Below, piece after piece: positions 35,633-44,683 of a stretch of DNA of 64,000 nucleotides. The stretch is taken from NCBI RefSeq assembly GCF_048892425.1, contig NZ_JBLZHU010000001.1:248001-312000 (forward strand), written 5' to 3'. This DNA comes from Pacificispira sp002696645. Its GTDB lineage: Bacteria; Pseudomonadota; Alphaproteobacteria; UBA8366; Aestuariispiraceae. The notes under the pieces are model-generated. The model was not told where the DNA came from and ran no database searches. It saw only the letters and a program-made list of their open reading frames with translations. The position numbers and the translations under genes are program-made. How positions within the stretch are numbered: the first letter of the stretch is position 1; each line of letters begins with the position of its first letter.

Positions 35633-35644
35633 GAATGATCATTC
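35633..35644. promoter_or_regulatory. Candidate TetR operator between coxL-type gene and tetR
   Basis: A perfect 12-base palindrome GAATGATCATTC in the 138-base divergent spacer, 50 bases before the tetR start. Position and symmetry fit an operator controlling both genes. Confidence 0.5.
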
Positions 35645-35692
35645 CAGTAAATGCTGATAAGCTGTTTTTGGTAAAGAAAAGGAGAATAATGC

Positions 35693-36283
35693 ATGGGCCG
35701 GTTGCGATCCTTTGATCCTGATAGTGTTTTGGACAGGGCGATGCATGCCTTTTGGGCACGGGGATTTGAGGCAACGTCCATTGAGGATCTGGTCGCGTGT
35801 ACGGGGATCAACCGCGCCAGCTTGTATGGCGCGTTCGGGGACAAACGGGACCTGTTTCTGAAAGCGCTTCAGCTTTATGTCCAAACAGGGCCGATCATTG
35901 AATTGGATCCCTCGACCCGCAAGGGTGGGGTGCGAGCCGCCTTACAGGCCTATATCGATCAGGTCCTGGACTTGATGTCAGATGGGCGAAACCGGGGCTG
36001 TTTTATAACCAATACAGTGGCGGAGTTCGGCAGTCAGGATGCCGATATCTTGGCCCAGACACGCATAGCACTGGCCGGTGTCGAAAACGCGTTTGATCGA
36101 TTGTTGCGATGGGGCCAGCAAACGGGGGAGGTGCCGGCACAGGCTGATGCCCGCGCCCGCGCTCGGCTGCTTTTGGCCGCGATACAGGGCCTGCAGGTTA
36201 TCTCGAAAGTGAATCCGGATGCCCGCGCCCTGCGACAGATCGCCGATCAGGCCATCGCCGCCGCATTGGCCCCCGTTTCCTGA
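35693..36283 (+). CDS. TetR/AcrR-family regulator
   Basis: 196 residues. HTH region (about 10-55): DRAMHAFWARGFEATSIEDLVACTGINRASLYGAFGDKRDLF, followed by a helical ligand domain with GCFITNTVAEFG (about 101-112), as in the TetR_C group that often controls enzymes for reactive small molecules. Divergent from and likely controls the coxL-type gene. Confidence 0.9.
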   Translation: MGRLRSFDPDSVLDRAMHAFWARGFEATSIEDLVACTGINRASLYGAFGDKRDLFLKALQLYVQTGPIIELDPSTRKGGVRAALQAYIDQVLDLMSDGRNRGCFITNTVAEFGSQDADILAQTRIALAGVENAFDRLLRWGQQTGEVPAQADARARARLLLAAIQGLQVISKVNPDARALRQIADQAIAAALAPVS

Positions 36284-36307
36284 CGTCAACGCTGCGGCAA
36301 ATCCTGA

Positions 36308-37558
36308 TCAGGCAACCCTGATCAGGGCATGTTTCTTTTTGCCCAAAGACAGTTTTATCACGCCCTCTGAAACATCCAGCGACCCCAGAACGCGGCGATC
36401 ATCGTCCACTTTTTCGTCATTGATGCGCACCGCGCCGCCTTTGATTTGGCGTCGGGCATCCCCGTTGCTTTGTGTCAGACCCGCACGTGTCAGGGCTTCC
36501 AGAACCCCGATGCCTGCCTCTATTTCCGCAGCGGTCACATCGATGGTTGGAAGGTCATCACCAATCGTGCCCTGGGTAAAGGTCTTATGGGCGGTTTCCT
36601 GCGCGGCCCGGGCGGCATCATCACCATGGCACAGGCGCGTTGCCTCATTGGCCAGCACAATTTTCGCGGCATTGATTTCTGCGCCATCCAGGGCTTCCAG
36701 ACGTGCAATTTCGTCCAGCGGCAGATCCGTGAACAGTTTCAGGAAGCGCCCGACATCAGCATCCTCAGTATTGCGCCAGTATTGCCAATAGTCATAAGGG
36801 CTCAACCGATCCGCATTTAGCCAGACAGCACCAGAGGCTGTTTTGCCCATCTTTGCGCCAGAAGATGTCGTTAGCAGTGGAACCGTTAGGCCAAAAAGCG
36901 AACTGTCATCGGTGCGACGCCCCAATTCGACCCCATTGACGATATTGCCCCACTGGTCCGATCCCCCCATTTGCAGACAGACCTTGTGACGCCGATTTAA
37001 CTCCACAAAGTCGTAGGCTTGCAAAATCATATAGTTGAATTCCAGGAAGCTCAGCGGCTGTTCTCGCTCCAGGCGCAGCGCGACACTGTCGAATTTCAGC
37101 ATGCGATTGACAGAGAAATGCCGACCATAATCACGCAGAAAATCGATATAGTTGATTCCAGATAACCACTCGTCATTGTTGACCATCACAGCATCAGTAG
37201 GACCGTCCCCGAAGGTCAGGAATTTCTGGAAAATTTGTTTGATGCTAGCAATGTTGCGGTCGATATCGGCATCGGTCAGCATCTTACGTGCTTCGTCCTT
37301 GCCGCTGGGGTCGCCAACCTTGGTCGTACCGCCGCCCATCAAGACGATGGGTTTATGGCCGGTCTGTTGCAGCAGACGCAGCAGCATGATTGGCACCAGA
37401 GACCCAGCATGCAGCGAATCAGCCGTCGCATCGAAACCGATATAGGCGGGAACTGGTCCTTCCATGGCACGCGCATCCAAGGCGTCCATATCCGTGCATT
37501 GATGCAAAAAGCCCCGGTCACGGACGGCTTTCAGGAATTCCGAGCGTATTTGTGTCAT
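36308..37558 (-). CDS. tyrS: Tyrosyl-tRNA synthetase
   Basis: 416 residues from the ATG at 37558 (MTQIRSEFL); the open frame continues 37 codons upstream into the anmK leader. The class-I HIGH-like motif is in GFDATADSLHAGS (about 38-50), tyrosine pocket residues in LQAYDFVEL and GGSDQWGN, the KMSKS-like motif is AKMGKTASG (about 230), and an S4 RNA-binding domain ends the protein (GGAVRINDEKVDDD). Divergent from anmK. Confidence 0.97.
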   Translation of the reverse strand: MTQIRSEFLKAVRDRGFLHQCTDMDALDARAMEGPVPAYIGFDATADSLHAGSLVPIMLLRLLQQTGHKPIVLMGGGTTKVGDPSGKDEARKMLTDADIDRNIASIKQIFQKFLTFGDGPTDAVMVNNDEWLSGINYIDFLRDYGRHFSVNRMLKFDSVALRLEREQPLSFLEFNYMILQAYDFVELNRRHKVCLQMGGSDQWGNIVNGVELGRRTDDSSLFGLTVPLLTTSSGAKMGKTASGAVWLNADRLSPYDYWQYWRNTEDADVGRFLKLFTDLPLDEIARLEALDGAEINAAKIVLANEATRLCHGDDAARAAQETAHKTFTQGTIGDDLPTIDVTAAEIEAGIGVLEALTRAGLTQSNGDARRQIKGGAVRINDEKVDDDRRVLGSLDVSEGVIKLSLGKKKHALIRVA

Positions 37559-37662
37559 AATGTGCAAACTGCTGTTTGTAGAAAATAGGAAGCGCGAGAT
37601 AGCATGTCGGTCACGGCCCGGCAACCAAGCTGCTTTAAACCGGGTTGGGGAGGAACCTAAAA

Positions 37663-38748
37663 TTGACAAAAAACAGTCGCGCTATTGGATTGATGAGCGG
37701 CACCAGCCTGGACGGTATTGATGCGGCGTTGATTGAAACCGACGGGGATAGAGTTCAGTCCTTTGGTCCGTATTTGACGCTGCCCTATGACCCGGCATTT
37801 CGATCGCGCTTGCGGTCGGTTCTGGGTGCAGTGGAACGCAATGCCGCAATTGATATCCTAGAGCGGGAATTGACCGACCTGCATGCTGTTGCAGTAACCC
37901 GTTTGCTGGATCAGGCCGGGCTATCGGCCCCTTGCATTGATGTGATTGGGTTCCACGGTCAGACCATCAATCATCGCATTGATCTGGGATGGACCTGGCA
38001 ATTGGGGCTGGGGGGGCGGCTGGCAAAGGCTGTGGGGATCGATACAGTCTATGATTTTCGGCGCACGGATGTGGCGGCAGGCGGACAGGGGGCCCCTTTA
38101 GCACCGGTCTATCATCGCGCCCTTGCAAAATCCCTGGAAATGCCTGTGGCAATCCTGAATCTGGGTGGTGTCGGCAATATCACCTTCCTTGAAGGCCCCG
38201 ACAGCGATCCCATTGCTTTTGATACTGGTCCTGCCAGCGCCTTGTTGGATGATTGGATCAGTCGAAATGGTGCGGGCCACATGGATGAAAATGGCCGGAT
38301 ATCCGGTTCAGGATCGGTGAATGCTGGTGCGCTGGATCAGTTGATGGGCAATCCCTATTTTGATCAGCCTTACCCGAAATCGCTGGACCGCAATGCGTTT
38401 GACCCCGGCCCTGTGGCGGATTTGTCTCTTCAGGATGGTGCAGCGACCCTGGCTGCCTTTACAATTGAAAGCGTGGCTAGAGGTATCGAGTTGCTGCCGG
38501 TCCGGCCGGTTCGAATCCTGGTCACCGGCGGGGGGCGTCATAATCCAACCTTTATGACAGGCATGGCTGACCACCTGAACCTGCCCGTGCAATCTGTTGA
38601 GGCCGTTGGCTGGAACGGGGATGTGCTGGAGGCACAGGCTTTCGCCTATATGGCCGTACGCAGCCGCCAGGGGCTGCCGATCAGTTTCCCAATGACAACT
38701 GGCGTTAAAGCCCCTTTGACGGGGGGTCGCTTCGTGTCAAAACCTTAG
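37663..38748 (+). CDS. anmK: Anhydro-N-acetylmuramic acid kinase
   Basis: 361 residues from a TTG at 37663 with GGAGGAAC eight bases upstream; a TTG at 37645 is less well placed. The phosphate motif GLMSGTSLDGIDAAL (about 8-22), IGFHGQTINHR, DFRRTDVAAGGQGAPLAP and ILVTGGGRHN are hallmarks of AnmK, which phosphorylates and opens anhydroMurNAc in cell-wall recycling. The stop overlaps that of the convergent hydrolase gene. Confidence 0.95.
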   Translation: MTKNSRAIGLMSGTSLDGIDAALIETDGDRVQSFGPYLTLPYDPAFRSRLRSVLGAVERNAAIDILERELTDLHAVAVTRLLDQAGLSAPCIDVIGFHGQTINHRIDLGWTWQLGLGGRLAKAVGIDTVYDFRRTDVAAGGQGAPLAPVYHRALAKSLEMPVAILNLGGVGNITFLEGPDSDPIAFDTGPASALLDDWISRNGAGHMDENGRISGSGSVNAGALDQLMGNPYFDQPYPKSLDRNAFDPGPVADLSLQDGAATLAAFTIESVARGIELLPVRPVRILVTGGGRHNPTFMTGMADHLNLPVQSVEAVGWNGDVLEAQAFAYMAVRSRQGLPISFPMTTGVKAPLTGGRFVSKP

Positions 38749-39395
38749 AAAGGGCCGTTGCTGAGGCGTTTATCCAGATAGGTGCTGACGCTGTCCTTCA
38801 GATCATCGACTTTACCGGTGAAGAAATGATTCGTGTCGGGCATGACTTCGTAATCGATCGTGATGCCCTTTTGCGCCCGCAACTTGTCCACCAGCTTGCC
38901 AACCGTTTCATGGGGGACGATGTCATCGTCATCACCCTGCAAAATCAACCCGGAAGAGGGGCAGGGTGCCAGGAAGGTGAAGTCATATTGATTGGCAGGC
39001 GGCGCGATGGAAATGAACCCATTGATTTCCGGTCGGCGCATCAGCAATTGCATCGCAATCCAAGCCCCGAAGGAAAATCCGGCAATCCAGCAATCGCGAG
39101 CGTTTTCATTATAGGTCTGCAGCCAGTCTAATGCCGTCGCTGCATCGGACAACTCGCCTTCGCCCCGGGAGAACACGCCTTGCGATCGCCCAACCCCCCG
39201 AAAATTGAAGCGCAAACACGAAAACCCGCGCTTGGCAAAAGTATGATACATTTCATAGACGATACGATTGTTCATCGTGCCGCCATGCTGTGGGTGCGGG
39301 TGCAGGAACAGGGCGATGGGCGCATTGCTGTCGGTTCCGTGGGTGTAACGCCCTTCAAGGCGACCTTCTGGACCGTTAATTGTAACTTCAGGCAT
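38745..39395 (-). CDS. Alpha/beta hydrolase of the CocE/YkfB-like small group
   Basis: 216 residues from the ATG at 39395 (MPEVTINGPEGRLEG). HPHPQHGGTMNN carries the oxyanion region (about 31-42), the nucleophile Ser is in AGFSFGAW (about 107-114), the Asp in GDDDDIVP, and the catalytic His in DTNHFF. This short dienelactone-hydrolase-like family is common next to housekeeping genes in alphaproteobacteria; substrate unknown. The 260 bases upstream (39396-39655) hold no certain gene. Confidence 0.87.
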   Translation of the reverse strand: MPEVTINGPEGRLEGRYTHGTDSNAPIALFLHPHPQHGGTMNNRIVYEMYHTFAKRGFSCLRFNFRGVGRSQGVFSRGEGELSDAATALDWLQTYNENARDCWIAGFSFGAWIAMQLLMRRPEINGFISIAPPANQYDFTFLAPCPSSGLILQGDDDDIVPHETVGKLVDKLRAQKGITIDYEVMPDTNHFFTGKVDDLKDSVSTYLDKRLSNGPF

Positions 39396-39655
39396 AAAGA
39401 ATCCCCGGTAGAAGTGAGAGGATGGAAAAACTGTTGTTACCAAGCCATTGGCTGTAAACGTCAAGACCTTGAGATACAAGCGTTATCGCGGTGTTGTGTT
39501 CTGGGCGTCGCTTGACGCTGACGAAACAGGCAGTATATCTAAGGCGTGAAGTCGTGTCTTTAAAGAGCGACTTTATGGTTTCATTCCGGCGGAAACAGGC
39601 GGCCTTAGGCTTTTTCGGCGGGATGAATGAATACCCTAACCAAGCGGGTGATGCG

Positions 39656-40411
39656 ATGTTTAAAACTTTGAAGTCCGATATTGATGCAATGATTTCCCGT
39701 GATCCGGCCGCCCGGTCGCGGTTGGAAGTTGCGCTGTTGTATCCGGCATTTCACGCCATCATCCTGTATCGCGTGGCCCATTGGTTGTATCAGCGCCAGT
39801 GGTTTTTCTTCGCCCGTTTCGTATCCCAGGTCGCCCGGTTGTTCACCGGTATTGAAATCCATCCCGGGGCAAAGATTGGTCACGGCTTCTTCATCGACCA
39901 CGGTATGGGCGTTGTGATCGGGGAGACAGCGGAAATAGGCAACAATGTTACCCTATACCATGATGTGACATTGGGCGGTGTTTCCCCGTCTGAAAATTCG
40001 GACGGTCAGCGCTGCCAGAAGCGTCACCCTACACTGGGTGACAATGTGATTGTCGGGTCCGGTGCTCAAATTCTGGGTCCAATCACGGTGGGCCGCTGTG
40101 CCCGTATCGGGGCAAATGCTGTTGTGATCAAGAATGTTGCGGAAATGGCAACCATGGTCGGTATTCCAGCAAAGCCTATTGCTGGCCAGGCCAATCGCGC
40201 GGATTCCAGCTTTGCGCCCTATGGGACACCGCTGGGAGATTTGCCAGATCCCGCCGCCCGCGCCATAGAAGCCTTGATGGCGCAAGTGGATGTGCTGAAA
40301 GCACAGGTTGGTGATCTGGAAAGTCGTTTGACGGATGCAGAACAGCGCCCGAATTTTTCTTTTGGCGCTGATGATGCCCCAGATGATTCTGCGCGTTCCG
40401 CGAAAAAATGA
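39656..40411 (+). CDS. cysE: Serine O-acetyltransferase
   Basis: 251 residues from the ATG at 39656 (MFKTLKSDIDAM), the usual family start; in-frame ATGs at 39575 and 39623 are possible and no ribosome site is decisive. N-terminal helices are followed by a left-handed hexapeptide-repeat helix (GIEIHPGAKIGHGFFIDHGMGVVIGETAEIGNNVTLYHDVTLGG). The C-terminal tail after about 200 is longer than in E. coli CysE and has a short coiled-coil-like stretch. Makes O-acetylserine for cysteine; its position ahead of IscR and two cysteine desulfurases suggests supply of sulfur for Fe-S assembly. Confidence 0.93.
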   Translation: MFKTLKSDIDAMISRDPAARSRLEVALLYPAFHAIILYRVAHWLYQRQWFFFARFVSQVARLFTGIEIHPGAKIGHGFFIDHGMGVVIGETAEIGNNVTLYHDVTLGGVSPSENSDGQRCQKRHPTLGDNVIVGSGAQILGPITVGRCARIGANAVVIKNVAEMATMVGIPAKPIAGQANRADSSFAPYGTPLGDLPDPAARAIEALMAQVDVLKAQVGDLESRLTDAEQRPNFSFGADDAPDDSARSAKK

Positions 40412-40454
40412 GATTTTCGACAATAATGTTACTGATGTGATCCAGCCTTAATCT

Positions 40455-40478
40455 CCCCTCGTATTGATCTACGAGGGG
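40455..40478. terminator. Hairpin after cysE, possible terminator
   Basis: A perfect 9-base stem (40455-40463 with 40470-40478, loop ttgatc) lies 44 bases past the cysE stop. No clear T-run follows, so it may be a weak terminator or mRNA-stabilising hairpin. Confidence 0.45.
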
Positions 40479-40622
40479 TATCCCAAACGTATATTTGTTT
40501 AACAGTGCTTACAGACTTACGGGTATGGCGTGCACTGTTGTGTGCTGTGCAGATGTCGCGCCTCCCTTGTCATGGGATCAGCCCTGTTGGTTTTTACAAA
40601 AATCAGGGTTTGGAGGTTTGGT

Positions 40623-41081
40623 GTGAAGATATCGACAAAAGGGCGCTATGCCGTAATGGCTATTGTGGATTTGACCAGCATGAGCGCCGGTCAACCAGTG
40701 CCACTTGCAGATATAGCGGAGCGCCAGGACATTTCTTTATCCTATCTGGAACAGCTTTTCGCGAAGCTGAAAAAGGGTGGTGTCGTGAAAAGTGTGCGGG
40801 GGCCGGGCGGCGGCTATATGTTGGCGGCTCCTGCCTCGACTATTCTGATATCCACCATCATAAAATCCGTGGATGATTCCGCGCGCCCGGTTCGCTGTTC
40901 CCCCAGTTCACCGCATCAGTGCATGCCTGGAAATCAACGATGTGCGACCCATGCCTTATGGGAAATGTTGACGATTCAAATGGATGCGGCGCTGTCATCG
41001 GTCAGCCTGGAAGATGTCTGCGAGGGGCATATCCTCAGTCCAGAGCAACGGCCCCAGTCAATGGTTGGGCATAGCCGCTAA
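40623..41081 (+). CDS. iscR: Rrf2-family regulator, IscR-like
   Basis: 152 residues from a GTG at 40623 with GGAGG seven bases upstream; the frame upstream is open but not protein-like. Begins VKISTKGRYAVMAIVDL, the IscR start. The wing-helix region contains SLSYLEQLFAKLKKGGVVKSVRGPGGGYMLA. Three cysteines in RCSPSSPHQCMPGNQRC fit the [2Fe-2S]-binding cysteines of IscR. Directly upstream of the cysteine desulfurase genes, so it likely senses cluster supply and controls assembly genes. Confidence 0.9.
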   Translation: MKISTKGRYAVMAIVDLTSMSAGQPVPLADIAERQDISLSYLEQLFAKLKKGGVVKSVRGPGGGYMLAAPASTILISTIIKSVDDSARPVRCSPSSPHQCMPGNQRCATHALWEMLTIQMDAALSSVSLEDVCEGHILSPEQRPQSMVGHSR

Positions 41082-41147
41082 AGCAGGGCTGGTTGATCTG
41101 TCGTCAGCATCCTTTTCTTAAGGTCAAAGGCATGCGAAAAATGCCTT

Positions 41148-42281
41148 ATGCAAACTCAGCAAATATATCTGGATTATAATGCCACCAGCCCGGTTTTACC
41201 GGTTGCAGCCGATGCCGTCGGGAACGCCATCGCTGTTGGCGGTAATCCGTCATCCATACATGGCGCGGGGCGGGCCGCACGGGCCCTGATAGAAAAGGCG
41301 CGGCGTCAGGTTGCAGCCCTGGTTGGGGCGCGCCCAGGCGCGGTTGTGTTTACGTCTGGCGCCAGTGAGGCAAATGTCCTGGCCCTGCGGGGGCTTCCCC
41401 GTCACCGCGTTCTGGTCTCATCAATAGAACATGACAGCGTACTAAACGCCGTCCCCGACGCCGTGGTTTTACCTGCCACAGGGCAGGGCGTGATAGATTT
41501 GAACGCCTTGCGACAGTCTGTGTGCGATGGGGATCTGGTATCGGTTATGGCGGTTAACAATGAAACGGGGCTGATCCAACCGATTGAAGAAATCGCAGAA
41601 ATTGTGAAGGCGGCAGGGGCGCTGTTGCATGTTGATGCGGTTCAGGCCGCCGGGCGGCTTCCTTTTGACATACGCGCCCTTGGCCTCGCAGCACTCAGCC
41701 TCAGCGCCCATAAGATTGGTGGGCCAACCGGCGTGGGGGCGTTGGTTTTTAATGAAGGTCTTGCCCTTACCGCGCAGACAAAGGGCGGTGGTCAGGAAAA
41801 GGGGCGACGGGGCGGCACAGAAAATGTCGCCGGCATCGCTGGTTTCGGGGCGGCGGCAGAATGGGTTCTGGATCATATGGCACCGGAACAAAAGCGCCTT
41901 TCAGGACTGCGGGACCACATGGAACATCGGCTTGCACAGAATTGTGCGGGGCTTCGGATCATTGGGGCTGGTCTTCCACGTGTTGCAAATACATCTTGCC
42001 TGTCGTTGCCTGGCGCGCCCGCTGAAAAGCAAGTCATTAGCCTGGATCTGGCGGGGTTCTGTGTCAGCGCCGGATCGGCCTGCTCTTCTGGTAAGGTGAA
42101 AAGCAGTCCTGTCCTGACGGCAATGGGATTACCTGCCGATATCGCCGGGTCAGCGATCCGGATCAGTCTGGGATGGCGCACCACGGGAGATGATATAGAC
42201 GCTTTTGTGAACGCTTATCTTGCGATGGCGGAACGGTTGCTGCCGAAGGACCCCCCCCATGCAGGCCAGGTGGCGGGATAG
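41148..42281 (+). CDS. Cysteine desulfurase, NifS/IscS class (first copy)
   Basis: 377 residues, class-V aminotransferase fold, group I (NifS/IscS) type: IYLDYNATSPV start, PLP lysine in SAHKIGGPTG (about 187-196), catalytic Cys in SAGSACSSGKV (about 309-319). Abstracts sulfur from cysteine. Nine bases before the second desulfurase gene; the two proteins are clearly different in sequence, so this is an old duplication or recruitment. Confidence 0.92.
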   Translation: MQTQQIYLDYNATSPVLPVAADAVGNAIAVGGNPSSIHGAGRAARALIEKARRQVAALVGARPGAVVFTSGASEANVLALRGLPRHRVLVSSIEHDSVLNAVPDAVVLPATGQGVIDLNALRQSVCDGDLVSVMAVNNETGLIQPIEEIAEIVKAAGALLHVDAVQAAGRLPFDIRALGLAALSLSAHKIGGPTGVGALVFNEGLALTAQTKGGGQEKGRRGGTENVAGIAGFGAAAEWVLDHMAPEQKRLSGLRDHMEHRLAQNCAGLRIIGAGLPRVANTSCLSLPGAPAEKQVISLDLAGFCVSAGSACSSGKVKSSPVLTAMGLPADIAGSAIRISLGWRTTGDDIDAFVNAYLAMAERLLPKDPPHAGQVAG

Positions 42282-42290
42282 GATCGTATA

Positions 42291-43454
42291 ATGACTGTCA
42301 ATCGACCAAATCGCCCGATCTATCTGGATTATCAGGCGACAACGCCGTGTGATCCCCGTGTCGTGGATCGTATGATGCCCTATTTCAGCGATATTTTTGG
42401 GAATCCTCATTCTGCAGATCATCGACATGGTTGGGAGGCGGAAGCCGCCGTGGAGACGGCGCGCGGGCAGGTAGCAGCCCTGATCGGGGCAAAGCCAAGG
42501 GACATCATTTTCACGTCCGGTGCGACAGAATCCAACAATCTTGCGATTAAGGGCGCAGCCCGGCATCGACGGCAGGCGGACGGTCGCGACACGGTAATCA
42601 CGCTGGCCAGTGAGCATAAATGCGTCCTTGAAAGCACCGCACGGTTAAGCCGGGAAGGCTTTAACGTTAAGATTTTACCTATTCAGAAGAATGGATTGCT
42701 GGATCTTTCGACCCTGAAAGAGGCGCTGGATGACCGGGTTGCGATTGTATCTGTCATGGCGGCGAATAATGAGATCGGGGTGATCCAACCCCTGGCCGAT
42801 ATCGGTGCGATGGTGCGGGAGTGCGGCGCGTGGTTTCATACCGATGCGGCACAGGCTTTCGGGAAGTACCCGCTGGATGTTGATGCTATCTGCATCGACA
42901 TGATGAGTATTTCCGGCCATAAGATCTATGGACCCAAGGGAGTTGGCGCGCTGTATGTACGGGGCCGCAAACCGAAGGTGGAACTGGACCCGTTGATGGA
43001 TGGTGGGGGCCAGGAACGGGGCTTGCGGTCCGGCACCTTGCCCGTTCCCCTTTGCATTGGGTTGGGCGCGGCGGCAGATATCGCCAAATCCGAAATGGGG
43101 CAGGAGGCTGAAAGACTGACCCGGATGCGCAACCGGTTGTGGGACCTGCTGCAACAGTCTGATGCGGATTTAAGTTTGAATGGGGATATGGATCAACGCC
43201 TTCCGGGCAATCTGAACATCACCGTGCCGGGGGTGGAGAGCAGTGAATTGCTGGCTGCATTGGATGGATTGTCGGTTTCCAGTGGCTCAGCCTGTTCTTC
43301 CGGGGCGCAGGCCGCCAGTCATGTTCTGCAGGCGCTGGGCCACGATCCGGCCAAGGTTGCAGCAGGCCTGCGTATCGGACTGGGCCGGTTTACCACAGAG
43401 AATGACATCGCGGCTGCGGCTGAAATGCTGTTGGCGGCTGTAAGCAAGAAATAG
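42291..43454 (+). CDS. iscS: Cysteine desulfurase IscS
   Basis: 387 residues, full length for IscS: PIYLDYQATTPCDPRV at the start, FTSGATESNNLAIKG, PLP lysine in SGHKIYGPKG, catalytic Cys in SSGSACSSGAQAASHVL. More typical of IscS than the preceding copy. Delivers sulfur for Fe-S clusters and thiolated tRNA. No iscU or iscA follows here; SUF genes 3 kb downstream may be the scaffold system. Confidence 0.94.
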   Translation: MTVNRPNRPIYLDYQATTPCDPRVVDRMMPYFSDIFGNPHSADHRHGWEAEAAVETARGQVAALIGAKPRDIIFTSGATESNNLAIKGAARHRRQADGRDTVITLASEHKCVLESTARLSREGFNVKILPIQKNGLLDLSTLKEALDDRVAIVSVMAANNEIGVIQPLADIGAMVRECGAWFHTDAAQAFGKYPLDVDAICIDMMSISGHKIYGPKGVGALYVRGRKPKVELDPLMDGGGQERGLRSGTLPVPLCIGLGAAADIAKSEMGQEAERLTRMRNRLWDLLQQSDADLSLNGDMDQRLPGNLNITVPGVESSELLAALDGLSVSSGSACSSGAQAASHVLQALGHDPAKVAAGLRIGLGRFTTENDIAAAAEMLLAAVSKK

Positions 43455-43542
43455 CCCGGCCTGAGTTAGGCGATTGACTTCACCGGGGCTTTATCCCAAA
43501 TAACCGCGTTAGCGAAGAATAGTCAGGCGTAAGGAAACCGGG

Positions 43543-43860
43543 ATGCCAAAAATCACCTTTATTCACCGCGACGGCAGCGAGACCATTGTTGATGCGAAAG
43601 CTGGCCTGTCGGTCATGGAAACCGCTGTCGAGAATGATGTTGAGATCGAGGCGGCCTGTGAAGGGTCCCTGGCCTGCGCAACCTGTCATATGGTCGTTGA
43701 AGATCAGGATTGGTATGAAAAGCTTGATCCGCCCAGTGAAGATGAAGAAGACATGTTGGATTTGGCGTTTGGTCTGACCAAGACATCCCGCCTGACCTGT
43801 CAAATTCGCGTAACCGATGCGCTGGATGGCATTCGCTTGCGCGTGCCGGAAGAAACCTGA
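43543..43860 (+). CDS. fdx: Adrenodoxin-type [2Fe-2S] ferredoxin
   Basis: 105 residues. Cluster ligands C39, C45, C48 and C86 (C-x5-C-x2-C and a distal Cys) in the order of vertebrate-type/ISC ferredoxins, with acidic loop EDQDWYEKLDPPSEDEEDML for partner binding. Supplies electrons to Fe-S assembly or to oxygenases. Located 88 bases after iscS. Confidence 0.95.
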   Translation: MPKITFIHRDGSETIVDAKAGLSVMETAVENDVEIEAACEGSLACATCHMVVEDQDWYEKLDPPSEDEEDMLDLAFGLTKTSRLTCQIRVTDALDGIRLRVPEET

Positions 43861-44275
43861 CCCCTTTGACAGCCAATTTACATTTGATCCGATTTGGTCA
43901 GTATTCTGACAAATAGGTCATTGTTTGGGAATTATGGTTAATACTGCCAGGGCTTGTGTGGGCAAACCGTTACAAAAATCGGGCTGTTCCGCGCAGCAAA
44001 CAGCAGGAACGCAAGATTCCCCTTGCATTCCGTATGGTTCCGGCGCATGGTCCGCCTCGTGATGACCCCGCACCTGGTTTGCGAGTGATGTTTGACTTTA
44101 GAGACGATACTAAGCTTTCGCTTGCGACCGTGCTAGAGACTACCTTCCTCAAAAAATCCTAATCAGGGCGACTCGCCCCGGTTCCGCACGAGCGCGGTCC
44201 GGGAATGCATATCGGGTTTGGTCTTTCAATGAAGGAAGGCCGACCAGCGAATCAAACAAGTAGGACTACGAGAAA
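43861..44275. other. Spacer with cspA promoter and 5' leader hairpin
   Basis: 415 bases without a supported gene. A short open frame at 43956-44162 starts from GTG and resembles nothing. Just upstream of cspA a stable hairpin, CCCGG-CCGC (44177-44187) with GCGG-CCGGG (44194-44203), lies in the likely long leader, as in cold-inducible csp mRNAs whose leaders control translation by temperature. Confidence 0.55.
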
Positions 44276-44479
44276 ATGGCCAAAGGCACCGTCAAATTTT
44301 TCAACACCACCAAAGGTTTCGGCTTCATCACACCAGATAGCGGCGAAAAGGACGTTTTCGTTCACATCACTGCTGTTCAGGCTTCCGGCATGGACACGCT
44401 GAGCGATGGCCAAGCCGTGGAATTCGAGGTCGAAGCCGACCGTCGCGGCCCGAAGGCGGTGAATTTGCGCGCATCCTAA
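44276..44479 (+). CDS. cspA: Cold-shock protein CspA family
   Basis: 67 residues, one cold-shock domain with RNP1 KGFGFITP and RNP2 VFVHITAV. An RNA chaperone binding single-stranded RNA. The highly regular length and the preceding leader hairpin suggest temperature or growth-phase control. A strong terminator follows. Confidence 0.97.
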   Translation: MAKGTVKFFNTTKGFGFITPDSGEKDVFVHITAVQASGMDTLSDGQAVEFEVEADRRGPKAVNLRAS

Positions 44480-44540
44480 CGCCGCGCGAACCGATCTTGG
44501 GGAGTAATCCTTAAGACCGGTACCGCGCAGCGGTGAAGAG

Positions 44541-44572
44541 GGGCGGTGCCAATGGCGCCGCCCTTTCTTTTT
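44541..44572 (+). terminator. Rho-independent terminator of cspA
   Basis: A 10-base GC-rich stem (44541-44550 with 44554-44563, one G-U pair, loop aat) followed by TTTCTTTTT, 62 bases after the cspA stop. Confidence 0.93.
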
Positions 44573-44683
44573 GTCCGATTGGTGTTGCTGTCCGCATCGT
44601 CTTACAATCTTCACTCGCCAGATGTCGGTGTGTTTGGCAGGGTTGTTTGTGTGATTTAGACAGAGGCTTCTTAAGGATCGGGC

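Noticed and set aside
43956..44162. 68-codon frame upstream of cspA
   Set aside because: GTG start without ribosome site, no recognisable protein; more likely part of the cspA promoter and leader.
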